Positions 47,789 through 56,148 of a stretch of 64,000 bases of DNA are shown here, piece by piece; positions within the stretch are counted from its first letter, which is position 1, and each line of letters opens with the position of its first letter. The stretch lies in contig NC_017964.1 of assembly GCF_000219915.2 (NCBI RefSeq), forward strand, positions 620,001-684,000, read 5' to 3'. The DNA is from Advenella kashmirensis WT001 (GTDB taxonomy: Bacteria > Pseudomonadota > Gammaproteobacteria > Burkholderiales > Burkholderiaceae_B). The notes under the pieces are model-generated. The model had not been told where the DNA came from. It ran no database searches and worked only from the letters and a program-made list of their open reading frames with translations. Position numbers and translations under genes: made by a program.

Positions 47789-47849
47789 CTGTCACTGCCG
47801 TGTAAGACAGCATTAACCGGACTGTCACACATCTTCCTTAATATGACAG
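47789..47849 (+). promoter_or_regulatory. candidate Pho box cluster upstream of phnC
   Basis: CTGTCAC occurs at 47789-47795 and again at 47822-47828, exactly 33 bases apart, each matching six of seven bases of the PhoB half-site. ATGACAG at 47843-47849 supplies an inverted half-site. The second half-site of each pair is weaker (GTGTAAG 4 of 7). The region precedes an operon known elsewhere to be PhoB-controlled. Confidence 0.5.
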
Positions 47850-47962
47850 CACTTGAACAGTAGTGGCCCGCTATGGCTGGCCGACTGCTGACATCTGCTG
47901 CTTGCGCTCGACCGTTTTCCGGTGTATCAGCCCGGCAGTTGCAAAATATATAAAGGAATACG

Positions 47963-48805
47963 ATGACTCAGGCAATTCGGGTTCAGAATCTGAACAAGAC
48001 ATTCGGCACCAGACAAGTGCTGCACGATCTGGAACTGGACGTGGCACCTGGCGCGATGGTGGCGCTGATCGGCGCATCCGGTTCCGGAAAATCCACGTTG
48101 CTGCGCCATCTGGCCGGCCTGGCCACCGGTGATCGCCAGGTTGGCGGCGACATCCAGATGCTGGGCCAGCAAATGCAAAAAGATGGCATCCTGAACCGCA
48201 ATGTTCGCCGCCTGCGTTCTGACATCGGTTATATCTTTCAGCAGTTCAATCTGGTGGGACGGTTGTCGGTCCTGAAGAACGTCCTGCTGGGCAGCCTGGG
48301 GCGCATGTCGCGGGTACGCGGCGCGCTCGGCCTGTTCAACAAGGAAGAAGTGAATAACGCGTTGCGGGCATTGGAGCGGGTCGGTCTGCTTGAGTATGCC
48401 TATCGTCGTGCTTCAACCCTGTCTGGTGGTCAGCAGCAGCGCGTGGCCATTGCCCGCGCCCTGTGCCAGAAGGCGGAAATTATTCTGGCAGACGAACCCA
48501 TCGCGTCACTGGATCCGGAATCGGCTCGCCGTGTCATGGAGACACTGGCGGACATCAATAAGCGCGACGGCAAAACAGTCATTGTCACGCTGCATCAGGT
48601 GGACTACGCAGTGAAATATTGCCGCCACGCGGTAGCGCTCAAAGGCGGCAAAAAATATTTCGACGGCCCGATCACCGGGCTGAGCAACGAATTTCTGAGC
48701 GACCTGTACGGCTCGGAAATAGGTACGGCGCTTCTGTTCGGAGAGCAGGAGGCACAAAAAACACCCGCCAGAGACCCGGCACGCCTGGTTCTGGCAGCAG
48801 CTTAA
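47963..48805 (+). CDS. phnC: phosphonate ABC importer ATPase
   Basis: 280 residues. Walker A GASGSGKS at residues 37-44, [17 protein letters not shown] (Q-loop), signature [15 protein letters not shown], Walker [14 protein letters not shown] and H-loop [10 protein letters not shown]. PhnC energises phosphonate uptake with PhnD and PhnE. First gene of the phn locus, preceded by Pho-box-like repeats. The frame is intact. Confidence 0.95.
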   Translation: MTQAIRVQNLNKTFGTRQVLHDLELDVAPGAMVALIGASGSGKSTLLRHLAGLATGDRQVGGDIQMLGQQMQKDGILNRNVRRLRSDIGYIFQQFNLVGRLSVLKNVLLGSLGRMSRVRGALGLFNKEEVNNALRALERVGLLEYAYRRASTLSGGQQQRVAIARALCQKAEIILADEPIASLDPESARRVMETLADINKRDGKTVIVTLHQVDYAVKYCRHAVALKGGKKYFDGPITGLSNEFLSDLYGSEIGTALLFGEQEAQKTPARDPARLVLAAA

Positions 48806-48828
48806 ACATTATTTCATTAGGAATTTTC

Positions 48829-49824
48829 ATGTTCAAATCGACCATTCGCCGCCTTGGCATTTCCCTGTTCGCGCTGGGTATGAGTGCTGCCGCGGTTCAG
48901 GCCCAGGAATCCAAGGAACTCAATTTCGGCATTATCTCTACGGAATCTTCCCAGAACCTGAAAACGGTTTGGGAACCGTTTCTGGCCGATCTGTCCAAGC
49001 AAACCGGCTACAAAGTAAAGGCGTTCTTTGCACCTGACTATGCCGGCATTATCCAGGGCATGCGCTTCGATAAAGTCGACATCGCCTGGTACGGCAACAA
49101 ATCTGCCATGGAAGCGGTGGATCGCGCCAACGGCGAAGTGATCTACCAGACAGTAGATAAAGACGGCAAGCCAGGGTACTGGAGCCTGCTGATCGCCCAT
49201 AAAGACAGCAAAATCAATTCAGTCAAGGACATGCTGGAAAACGCCAAAACGCTGAACTTCAGCAACGGCGATCCGAACTCCACATCCGGTTACCTGGTGC
49301 CCGGCTATTATGTGTTTGCTGAAAACAATGTTGATGCCAACAAGATTTTCAAACGCTCGGTCAACGGCAGCCATGAAGTGAACGCACTGTCTGTGGCCAA
49401 CAAACAGGTTGATGTCGCCACTTTCAACACGGAAGGCATGGAGCGTTTGAACCGGACCAGCCCGGATAAAGCAGCCATGCTCAAGGTTATCTGGAAATCC
49501 CCGCTGATTCCGGCCGATCCTATCGTATGGCGCAAAAACCTGCCTGAGGACGTGAAGGCCAAACTCAAGACATTCTTTGACAGTTATGGCGACAAGCCGG
49601 AAGAACTCAAAGTGCTTAACGCAATGGCCTGGGGCAAGTTCAAGCCTTCAAGCAATGATCAGTTGCTGCCGATCCGCCAATTGGAACTGTTCAAAAAACG
49701 TTCGCAGATTGCTGGTGACAGCAAACTGGACGAGCAGGATCGCAAGAAACAGATCGCTGGCCTGGATGAACAACTGAGCAAGATCTCTGTGCGCATGAAA
49801 GAAATCGAAGGTAAAAACTCGTAA
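48829..49824 (+). CDS. phnD: phosphonate ABC periplasmic binding protein
   Basis: 331 residues. Signal peptide (MFKSTIRRLGISLFALG, cleavage near VQA). Mature part ELNFGIISTESSQNLKTVWEPFLADL, VKAFFAPDYAGIIQGMRFDKVDIAWYGNKSAM, FSNGDPNSTSGYLVPGYYVF with the phosphonate-binding Ser/Thr loop. Binds alkylphosphonates or related oxyanions. 23 bases after phnC. A stable hairpin follows before phnE. The frame is intact. Confidence 0.95.
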   Translation: MFKSTIRRLGISLFALGMSAAAVQAQESKELNFGIISTESSQNLKTVWEPFLADLSKQTGYKVKAFFAPDYAGIIQGMRFDKVDIAWYGNKSAMEAVDRANGEVIYQTVDKDGKPGYWSLLIAHKDSKINSVKDMLENAKTLNFSNGDPNSTSGYLVPGYYVFAENNVDANKIFKRSVNGSHEVNALSVANKQVDVATFNTEGMERLNRTSPDKAAMLKVIWKSPLIPADPIVWRKNLPEDVKAKLKTFFDSYGDKPEELKVLNAMAWGKFKPSSNDQLLPIRQLELFKKRSQIAGDSKLDEQDRKKQIAGLDEQLSKISVRMKEIEGKNS

Positions 49825-49839
49825 TTTGAGTTGATCATG

Positions 49840-49872
49840 ATGGCGGCCTGCATTGTATTTGCAGGTTGCCAT
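49840..49872 (+). repeat. hairpin between phnD and phnE
   Basis: Arms ATGGCGGCCTGC (49840-49851) and GCAGGTTGCCAT (49861-49872) pair over 12 positions with two G-U pairs, loop ATTGTATTT. Position after the receptor gene parallels the gsiB-gsiC hairpin. Confidence 0.6.
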
Positions 49873-49887
49873 AAACTGGAAATGAAT

Positions 49888-50699
49888 ATGTCTGTAATGA
49901 CGACAAGCCCCAGCCCGATGTCCGGCGCACTGCCAGCGCAGCCGCCGCGCATGACATGGGCAAAAATGCTGGGATGGGGGCTGTTCCTGCTGTTTTTGGC
50001 CTGGGCCTGGAAAGGCGCCGAAATGAATCCGGTCCTGCTGTGGACCGATTCAGGCAACATGGCTACGTTTGCCGCGGATTTTTTTCCGCCCGATTTTTCT
50101 GAATGGCGCATGTATGCGCGAGAGATGCTGGTTACCATCCAGATCGCCGTCTGGGGTACCGTTCTGGCGATTATTTTTGGTATTCCACTTGGCATATTGT
50201 CTTCATCCAATCTGGTGCCCTGGTGGGTTTGCCAGCCGGTGCGTCGCCTGATGGATGCCCTGCGCTCCATCAATGAAATGGTCTTTGCCATGTTGTTCGT
50301 GGTGGCCGTGGGGCTGGGGCCGTTTGCCGGCACCTGGCACTATTTCTTGGTACCACGGGAGTATTGGCCAAGCTGTTTGCAGAAGCTGTTGAAGCGATTG
50401 ATCCGGGTCCCGTCGAAGGAGTGCGTGCCACTGGCGCAAGCGCTTTGCAAGAGGTGATATTCGGGGTGATTCCCCAAGTCATGCCCTTGTGGGTGTCGTA
50501 CGCGCTGTATCGATTTGAGTCGAATGTGCGCTCGGCCACTGTGGTGGGGATGGTTGGCGCCGGCGGTATTGGCGTGCTATTGTGGGAAGCGATCCGGGGC
50601 TTCGCTTTCGGACAGACTGCGGCCATTTTGCTCATCATCATTGTGTGCGTGAGTGTGATCGACGTGGTCTCGCAGCGACTCAGAAAATTCTTCGTATGA
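49888..50699 (+). CDS. phnE: phosphonate ABC permease, one frameshift
   Basis: Start chosen at ATG 49888 with GGAA seven bases upstream; other in-frame starts (49882, 49897) exist. Hydrophobic segments [38 protein letters not shown]. The frame slips near 50333: GGCACCTGGCAC needs one more C, giving [22 protein letters not shown]. The coupling loop [24 protein letters not shown] and [13 protein letters not shown] follow. Repaired about 270 residues, normal. Channel of the phosphonate importer. Confidence 0.9.
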
Positions 50700-50705
50700 T
50701 GGAAC

Positions 50706-50726
50706 AAGGCAGGCAACTGCCTTTTT
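50706..50726 (+). terminator. terminator with GCAA tetraloop between phnE and phnF
   Basis: AAGGCAG, loop GCAA, CTGCCTT, then TTT (five T in all). It lies seven bases after the phnE stop and four before phnF, separating uptake genes from regulator plus C-P lyase genes. Confidence 0.7.
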
Positions 50727-50729
50727 AAA

Positions 50730-51452
50730 ATGATGAACTTGTCTAGACAAGATGAACCGCTCTACCAGACACTGGCTTCCACTATCCGGGCTGAGTTGTC
50801 TATGTACAAACCGGGTGATCTGCTGCCGGGCGAGTTGCGGCTGGCTGAACGCTTTGATGTCAATCGTCATACTGTGCGGCGGGCGCTGGATTTGCTGGTG
50901 CAAGAGGGCAATATTATCCGGATCAAGGGCAAGGGCACCAAGGTGCTGACCCGGCCGCTGCTGTATCCGGTGCAGGCCACATCCGCCTACACCGACCAGT
51001 TTTCGGCCATGGGTCACACCGCCAGGGCGCAATTGCTCAAGGTATATCGGCGTCCGGCCAACCACGACGAACTGACGCAACTGGCCCTGGCTCCGGGCAG
51101 CACCGTGCTTGAGTATCGCACGCTGCGATTTATCGATAACGAGCCGATCAGCGTCATGACGCACTTTTTTTCTTCCGGGTACGAAGCGTTGCTGCAAGAT
51201 TACAAACGTGATTCCATGCGCCAGTATCTGAAAGAGCGCGGCTGTGAGTTGCAGCGCGCCTCCAGCGTGATTGGCGCCAGGCTGCCCACCATTGACGAAG
51301 CGGCGCGCCTGCTGATTCCACAATCGGCGCCGGTGCTCACTGTGACCACCCTATCCAAAAACCAGCACGGTCATCCCGTAGAGTTGACGTTTTCCGTCAG
51401 CCGCGCCGACCGTTTTCAATATCAGGTAGTTTTAAACGGAGAACACATATGA
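50730..51452 (+). CDS. phnF: phosphonate regulator PhnF (GntR family, HutC subfamily)
   Basis: 240 residues. GntR winged helix in the first 70 residues (LYQTLASTIRAELSMYKPGDLLPGELRLAERFDVNRHTVRRALDLL), then a UTRA effector domain (about 95-235). In other bacteria PhnF represses phosphonate genes. A perfect 14-base palindrome overlaps its codons 3-7. Its stop overlaps phnG by four bases, so it is co-transcribed with the lyase genes. The frame is intact. Confidence 0.93.
   Translation: MMNLSRQDEPLYQTLASTIRAELSMYKPGDLLPGELRLAERFDVNRHTVRRALDLLVQEGNIIRIKGKGTKVLTRPLLYPVQATSAYTDQFSAMGHTARAQLLKVYRRPANHDELTQLALAPGSTVLEYRTLRFIDNEPISVMTHFFSSGYEALLQDYKRDSMRQYLKERGCELQRASSVIGARLPTIDEAARLLIPQSAPVLTVTTLSKNQHGHPVELTFSVSRADRFQYQVVLNGEHI
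50738..50751. promoter_or_regulatory. palindromic operator in phnF codons 3-7
   Basis: CTTGTCTAGACAAG is a perfect 14-base palindrome with the TGTNNANACA-type core used by HutC-subfamily GntR repressors (NagR/DasR, PhnF). It encodes Asn-Leu-Ser-Arg-Gln just after the start codon and is 12 bases downstream of the terminator. Confidence 0.7.
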
Positions 51453-51898
51453 AAGCGGACTTTGCTCCGACCGAGCGGCAACGCTGGATGCAGGTGCTTG
51501 CACGCGCAGGGGATGCGCTGGCCGGGTACGAATCCGAGCTCGCCGGTGTACCTTATCAATGCATACGCAAGCCGGAAACCGGTATGGCCATGGTGCGGGG
51601 ACGCACTGGCGGCACCGGACAGGCATTCAACCTGGGCGAGATGACAGTGACCCGTTGCGTTGTGCAACTGCAGGATGGTCGTGCCGGGTACAGCTATATT
51701 GCCGGACGCAATAAGCGTCATGCGGAGCTGGCTGCGCTGGCCGATGCCTTGCTGCTTGGTCAGGAGAAGGCAAAACTCATGCAAGCGGTGATCGAACCGC
51801 TTGCGCGCAGTCAGCAGCAGGCGCGTCTGGCCAGACAGGCCGAGGTCGCCGCTTCCAAAGTTGACTTCTTTACCCTTCTTCGAGGAGAAAATGAATGA
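51449..51898 (+). CDS. phnG: C-P lyase subunit PhnG
   Basis: 149 residues. Starts within phnF (ATGA) and overlaps phnH. RQRWMQVLARAGDALAGYE at the N-terminus and ETGMAMVRGRTGGTGQAFNLGEMTVTRCVVQL with GHAYVLGR-type YSYIAGRNKRHAEL match PhnG. With PhnH, PhnI and PhnL it catalyses transfer of phosphonate to ATP-derived ribose triphosphate. The frame is intact. Confidence 0.93.
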   Translation: MKADFAPTERQRWMQVLARAGDALAGYESELAGVPYQCIRKPETGMAMVRGRTGGTGQAFNLGEMTVTRCVVQLQDGRAGYSYIAGRNKRHAELAALADALLLGQEKAKLMQAVIEPLARSQQQARLARQAEVAASKVDFFTLLRGENE

Positions 51899-52478
51899 CC
51901 GCTCCCGTTCTGGTTCCTGCCTTTGCAGATCCTGTGCTCAATGCACAAATGAGTTTTCGTGCCGCGCTCAAGGCCATGTCCGAGCCCGGCGTGATCGCCC
52001 AGGCCGATTTTGCCGATGCGCTGGACATTATGCATCCGGCTACCTTTTCCCTGGCACTGACACTGTTTGATGACGATACGCAAATTTGGCTGAGTCCGGC
52101 GCTCGATACGCCCATGGTTCGCGCCAACCTGGCGTTTCACTGTGCCTGCCCGGTAGTCGATGATCCGCAGCAGGCCGACCTGGCCATTATTACAGCTGTC
52201 GAAGTCGACTATCTTGAGCAATTTCGTTGCGGCACCGATCGTGACCCGGAGCTGTCATGCACGGTGATTGTCCAGCTGGATAGCCTGGAAGGCGGGCGCC
52301 GGTTGTGCTCGAAGGGCCGGGCATCGAATCACAGCGCGCTGTCACACTGCCGCTGTGCGAGCGGTTCTGGTCGGAACGCAATCGGGTAACCGATTTTCCC
52401 AAGGGGCTGGACTTTTTCATGACCAGCCAGCGCCAGTTGATGGCTTTGCCGCGCAGTACCGTGGCCAGCGTCCTATAA
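51895..52478 (+). CDS. phnH: C-P lyase subunit PhnH, one frameshift
   Basis: The ATG at 51895 gives the PhnH N-terminus (FRAALKAMSEPGVIAQ). The frame slips near 52304: CGGTTGTGCTC needs one more G to read RLVLEGPGIESQRAVTLP, then FWSERNRVTDFPKGLDFFM and the stop at 52478. Repaired about 194 residues, normal. Scaffold subunit of the C-P lyase core. Confidence 0.91.
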
Positions 52479-52488
52479 GGAGAATACG

Positions 52489-53733
52489 ATGTATGTTGCT
52501 GTAAAAGGCGGTGAAACCGCTATCGAAAATGCGCATCGCTTGCTTGATCAGAAACGGCGTGGTGCGACTGAGGTGCCACCCTTGTCGCTGGCCCAGATCG
52601 CGCAACAGATGCCGCTGGCCGTAGCCCGGGTAATGAGCGAAGGCTCGCTGTACGATCGTGATCTGGCCGCGCTGGCTATCAAACAGTCTGCGGGCGATTT
52701 GCTGGAAGCGATTTTTCTGTTGCGCGCCTATCGCACGACACTGAGTCGCTACTGCGTCAGCCGCCCCCTTCGCACCGAGAGCATGCAGGTGGAACGACGC
52801 ATTTCCGCCACTTACAAGGATTTGCCGGGCGGGCAGTTGCTGGGACCGACCTTTGACTACACACACCGTTTGCTGGACTTTACCCTGCAGGCCGAAGGCG
52901 AACAGCCCCAGGCGCTTAAGCAGGACAATGCGCAGCAGACCCCGGCCGACATTGACGGGGCCGCAGTCGCGCAGCAAACGGCATCATTGTCGGGCGCGAC
53001 GCGCCTGGATACAAATGCGCAGGCAGATGCCGCGATCGAAGAAGCAGGGCAGGACTTTCCACGTGTATTGGGCCTGCTGGCCCAGGAAGGGTTGATGCGC
53101 GAAGAAACGGACAGTGCCCAGGCAGTTCCCGACATTACCCGTGAGCCACTCGATTTTCCGAGCAACCGGATGCAGCGTTTGCAGGCGCTGGCCCGTGGCG
53201 ATGAGGGGTTTTTGCTTGCGCTGGGCTATTCGACGCAGCGCGGCTATGGTCGCAACCACCCATTTGCCGGCGAGATCCGCATCGGCTTCACCGAGGTCTG
53301 GCTGGAGCCCGAGGAGCTGGATTTCGCCGTGCCTGCCGGCGATATCGAAGTGACCGAATGTGAAATGGTTAATCAGTTTGTCGGCTCCAAGGATCAGCCA
53401 GCGCAATTTACGCGCGGTTACGGTCTGGCCTTTGGTTACAACGAGCGCAAGGTCATGGGCATGGCCCTGGTCGATCGCGCGTTGCGCGCGGCCGAATACG
53501 ACGAGGAGATCACCTCGCCGGCGCAACAGGAAGAGTTTGTGCTGATGCATTGCGATAACGTCGAGGCGGCCGGCTTTGTATCACATCTGAAATTGCCGCA
53601 CTATGTGGACTTCCAGGCAGAACTTGAGTTGATTCGCAAAATGAGAAAACGCGACGCGCAGGCCGGGCTCGACCAGGAACAGCAGGAAACAGACGCGGGG
53701 CAGGTCCCGCCGCAGAAGGAGAAACGGGCATGA
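52489..53733 (+). CDS. phnI: C-P lyase subunit PhnI with an inserted linker
   Basis: 414 residues, longer than the roughly 354 of E. coli PhnI. N-terminal MYVAVKGGETAIENAHRLL, RGDEGFLLALGYSTQRGYGRNHPFAGEIRIG and VTECEMVNQF, and ending HYVDFQAELELIRKMRKR, are all typical. Residues about 137-189 form an Ala/Gln/Asp-rich low-complexity stretch, and about 25 extra charged residues close the protein. Nucleosidase activity on ATP in the core complex. GGAGAA precedes the ATG. The frame is intact and overlaps phnJ. Confidence 0.94.
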   Translation: MYVAVKGGETAIENAHRLLDQKRRGATEVPPLSLAQIAQQMPLAVARVMSEGSLYDRDLAALAIKQSAGDLLEAIFLLRAYRTTLSRYCVSRPLRTESMQVERRISATYKDLPGGQLLGPTFDYTHRLLDFTLQAEGEQPQALKQDNAQQTPADIDGAAVAQQTASLSGATRLDTNAQADAAIEEAGQDFPRVLGLLAQEGLMREETDSAQAVPDITREPLDFPSNRMQRLQALARGDEGFLLALGYSTQRGYGRNHPFAGEIRIGFTEVWLEPEELDFAVPAGDIEVTECEMVNQFVGSKDQPAQFTRGYGLAFGYNERKVMGMALVDRALRAAEYDEEITSPAQQEEFVLMHCDNVEAAGFVSHLKLPHYVDFQAELELIRKMRKRDAQAGLDQEQQETDAGQVPPQKEKRA

Positions 53734-54584
53734 ACGCCATAGCAGAACCCTACAACTTTGCCTATCTGGACGAGCAGACCAAGCGCATGATTCGCCGCGC
53801 GCTGCTCAAGGCAGTAGCCATTCCCGGCTATCAGGTGCCTTTTGGCGGACGCGAGATGCCGCTGCCCTACGGCTGGGGCACCGGCGGCATGCAACTGACC
53901 GCCGCGATCCTGGGACGTGATGATGTATTGAAAGTAATCGACCAGGGCGCGGACGACACCACCAATGCCGTGTCCATCCGGCGCTTTTTTTCGCGTACTG
54001 CAGGCGTTCGCACCACTGTGGATACAACCGAAGCGACCGTAATACAAACCCGTCACCGCATACCCGAGACGGCATTGAGCAATGATCAGATCATGGTCTT
54101 CCAGGTGCCCATCCCCGAACCGCTGCGTTTTATTGAACCGTCGGAAACCGAGACCAAAACCATGCATGCGCTGAACGATTACGGCGTCATGCATGTGAAG
54201 CTGTACGAAGACATTGCCCGCTACGGCCATATCGCCACCGCCTACGCCTATCCGGTGCTGGTGGCCGGTCGCTATGTGATGGACCCGTCACCCATACCGA
54301 AGTTCGATAACCCGAAACTGAACCGCAGCGCCGCGCTCATGCTGTTTGGCGCCGGCCGTGAAAAGCGCCTGTATGCCGTGCCGCCCTATACCGATGTGGC
54401 CAGCCTTGACTTTGAAGACCATCCGTTCGAGGTGCAGAAATGGGAGCACAGTTGCGCCATTTGCGGATCCACGGAGTCGTTCCTGGACGAAATTATTACA
54501 GATGACAAGGGCAGCCGGGAATTTGTCTGCTCCGATACTGACTACTGCGCGCAGCGCGTGGCACAAGCAGAGGTAACACAATGA
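53730..54584 (+). CDS. phnJ: C-P lyase radical SAM subunit PhnJ
   Basis: 284 residues. Glycyl-radical site Gly33 in AIPGYQVPF; four cysteines Cys242, Cys245, Cys267 and Cys273 in SCAICGSTES and FVCSDTDYC, each shifted one from E. coli numbering (241, 244, 266, 272), three of which bind the [4Fe-4S] cluster and one forms the thiyl radical. Cleaves the carbon-phosphorus bond to give an alkane and ribose cyclic phosphate. Overlaps phnI and phnK. The frame is intact. Confidence 0.96.
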   Translation: MNAIAEPYNFAYLDEQTKRMIRRALLKAVAIPGYQVPFGGREMPLPYGWGTGGMQLTAAILGRDDVLKVIDQGADDTTNAVSIRRFFSRTAGVRTTVDTTEATVIQTRHRIPETALSNDQIMVFQVPIPEPLRFIEPSETETKTMHALNDYGVMHVKLYEDIARYGHIATAYAYPVLVAGRYVMDPSPIPKFDNPKLNRSAALMLFGAGREKRLYAVPPYTDVASLDFEDHPFEVQKWEHSCAICGSTESFLDEIITDDKGSREFVCSDTDYCAQRVAQAEVTQ

Positions 54585-55410
54585 GTGCATTGCAGTCTAT
54601 CAACAATCAGGCAGATCGCCCGGTGGCGGACGAGCTGGCCGGCGAGCCGCTTTTTCAGGTATCGGATATCGGCCTTTTGTTTGGCCCGGACAAGGGATGC
54701 CAGGCGGTCAGTTTCGATTTGTATCCCGGCGAAGTGCTGGGCATTGTCGGTGAGTCGGGCTCGGGCAAGTCTACGTTGCTCAATGTGCTCTCCGGCCGCA
54801 GCCAGCCCGACGCCGGAACCATTCACTATCGCCAGACTGATGGGGCGGTGACGGATTTGTATGCGTCCTCCGAGGCGCAACGACGCACCTTGCTGCGCAC
54901 CGAGTGGGGGTTTGTAGAGCAGAACCCGCGCGATGGCCTGCGCATGACGGTGTCGGCGGGCGCCAACATCGGCGAGCGCTGATGGCGCAAGGCGTACGCA
55001 ATTATGGCGTGCTGCGCAGCGAATCGGAGCGCTGGCTGCGTCAGGTGGAAATTGACGAGTCGCGCATTGACGATCTGCCGCGCACTTTTTCCGGCGGCAT
55101 GCAGCAACGGCTGCAGATCGCCCGCAATCTGGTGTCCCATCCACGGCTGGTGTTCATGGACGAGCCCACCGGAGGGCTGGATGTCTCGGTGCAGGCACGC
55201 TTGCTCGATATGCTGCGCGCACTGGTGCGCGATCTGGGTCTTGCGGTCATTATTGTGACCCATGACCTGGCCGTGGCCCGGCTGCTTGCAGACCGCCTGA
55301 TGGTGATGCGCCGTTCGCGCGTGGTCGAAAGCGGCCTGACCGATCAGATACTGGATGATCCACAACATCCGTACACGCAACTGCTGGTCTCATCGGTATT
55401 GCAACCGTGA
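54581..55410 (+). CDS. phnK: C-P lyase ATPase-like subunit PhnK, one frameshift
   Basis: Overlaps phnJ. The first part has Walker A GESGSGKS and [23 protein letters not shown]. The frame then slips near 54979: GAGCGCTGATGG with one more C reads [12 protein letters not shown]. The rest has [31 protein letters not shown] and [14 protein letters not shown]. Repaired about 276 residues, normal. An ABC-type ATPase that docks on the lyase core. Confidence 0.93.
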
Positions 55411-55444
55411 TAGTACAGTTGCAATCAACGCATTCGGAGAAACA

Positions 55445-56148
55445 ATGAATACCGTTCTGGAAGTAAACAATCTGTCCAAGACCTTCACTCTGCATCAACA
55501 GCAGGGGGTGCAACTGCATGTACTCGACGACATCAGCTTTTCTGTCAACGCCGGCGAGTGCGTAGTGCTGCATGGGCAGTCGGGTGCCGGCAAGTCAACG
55601 CTGCTGCGCACGCTATATGGGAACTATCTGCCAGGTGCAGGCTCCATCCGCGTGTTGCACCGTGACAGCATGACCGAGCTGGTCGGCACGGCGCCGCGCC
55701 AGATCATGCAGGTACGCCGCGAGACAATGGGCTATGTGAGCCAGTTCCTGCGCGTCATTCCACGCGTCAACTGCCTGGATGTGGTCAGTGAGCCGGCGCT
55801 GTTGCGCGGCTGGAGCGCCGAGCAGGCCCGAGCGCGTGCCGCCGACCTGTTAACGCGGCTTAACATTCCGCAAAGGCTCTGGTCGCTGGCGCCCAATACC
55901 TTTTCTGGCGGCGAACAGCAGCGCGTGAACATCGCCCGTGGTTTCATGGTCAATTGGCCATTGATGCTGCTGGATGAACCGACAGCATCGCTGGATGAAG
56001 CAAATCGCCAGGTGGTGCTGCAGATGATTGGCGAGGCCCGGGCAGCCGGCGCTGCCTGATCGGGATTTTTCATGACAAGGCGGCGCGCGAGCCGTGGCGA
56101 GATCGCAGCCTGGATATCGCGACGAGGGAGATGAAACATGTTGCGTGA
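55445..56148 (+). CDS. phnL: C-P lyase ATPase-like subunit PhnL, one frameshift near the end
   Basis: Starts ATG 55445, 34 bases after phnK. Walker [27 protein letters not shown], signature [15 protein letters not shown], Walker [13 protein letters not shown]. The frame breaks near 56055: GCTGCCTGATCGG with one more C reads [16 protein letters not shown] and extends to TGA at 56148, overlapping phnM by 11 bases. Repaired about 234 residues. Confidence 0.92.

Larger units (their letters stand above)
47439..47962. other. phn promoter region, 520 bases without a supported gene
   Basis: A 72-codon open frame (47449-47667) has no ribosome site or recognisable domain and looks random. From 47640 it is AT-rich and contains half-sites CTTGTCTA (47678-47685 and 47756-47763) matching the palindrome at phnF, CTGTCAC repeats at 47789 and 47822, and a TATAAAGGAA site directly before phnC. 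Confidence 0.6.

Noticed and set aside
50320..50460. Programmed frameshifting in phnE
   Set aside because: No slippery heptamer with a downstream pseudoknot visible, and the same kind of break occurs in about 25 unrelated genes.
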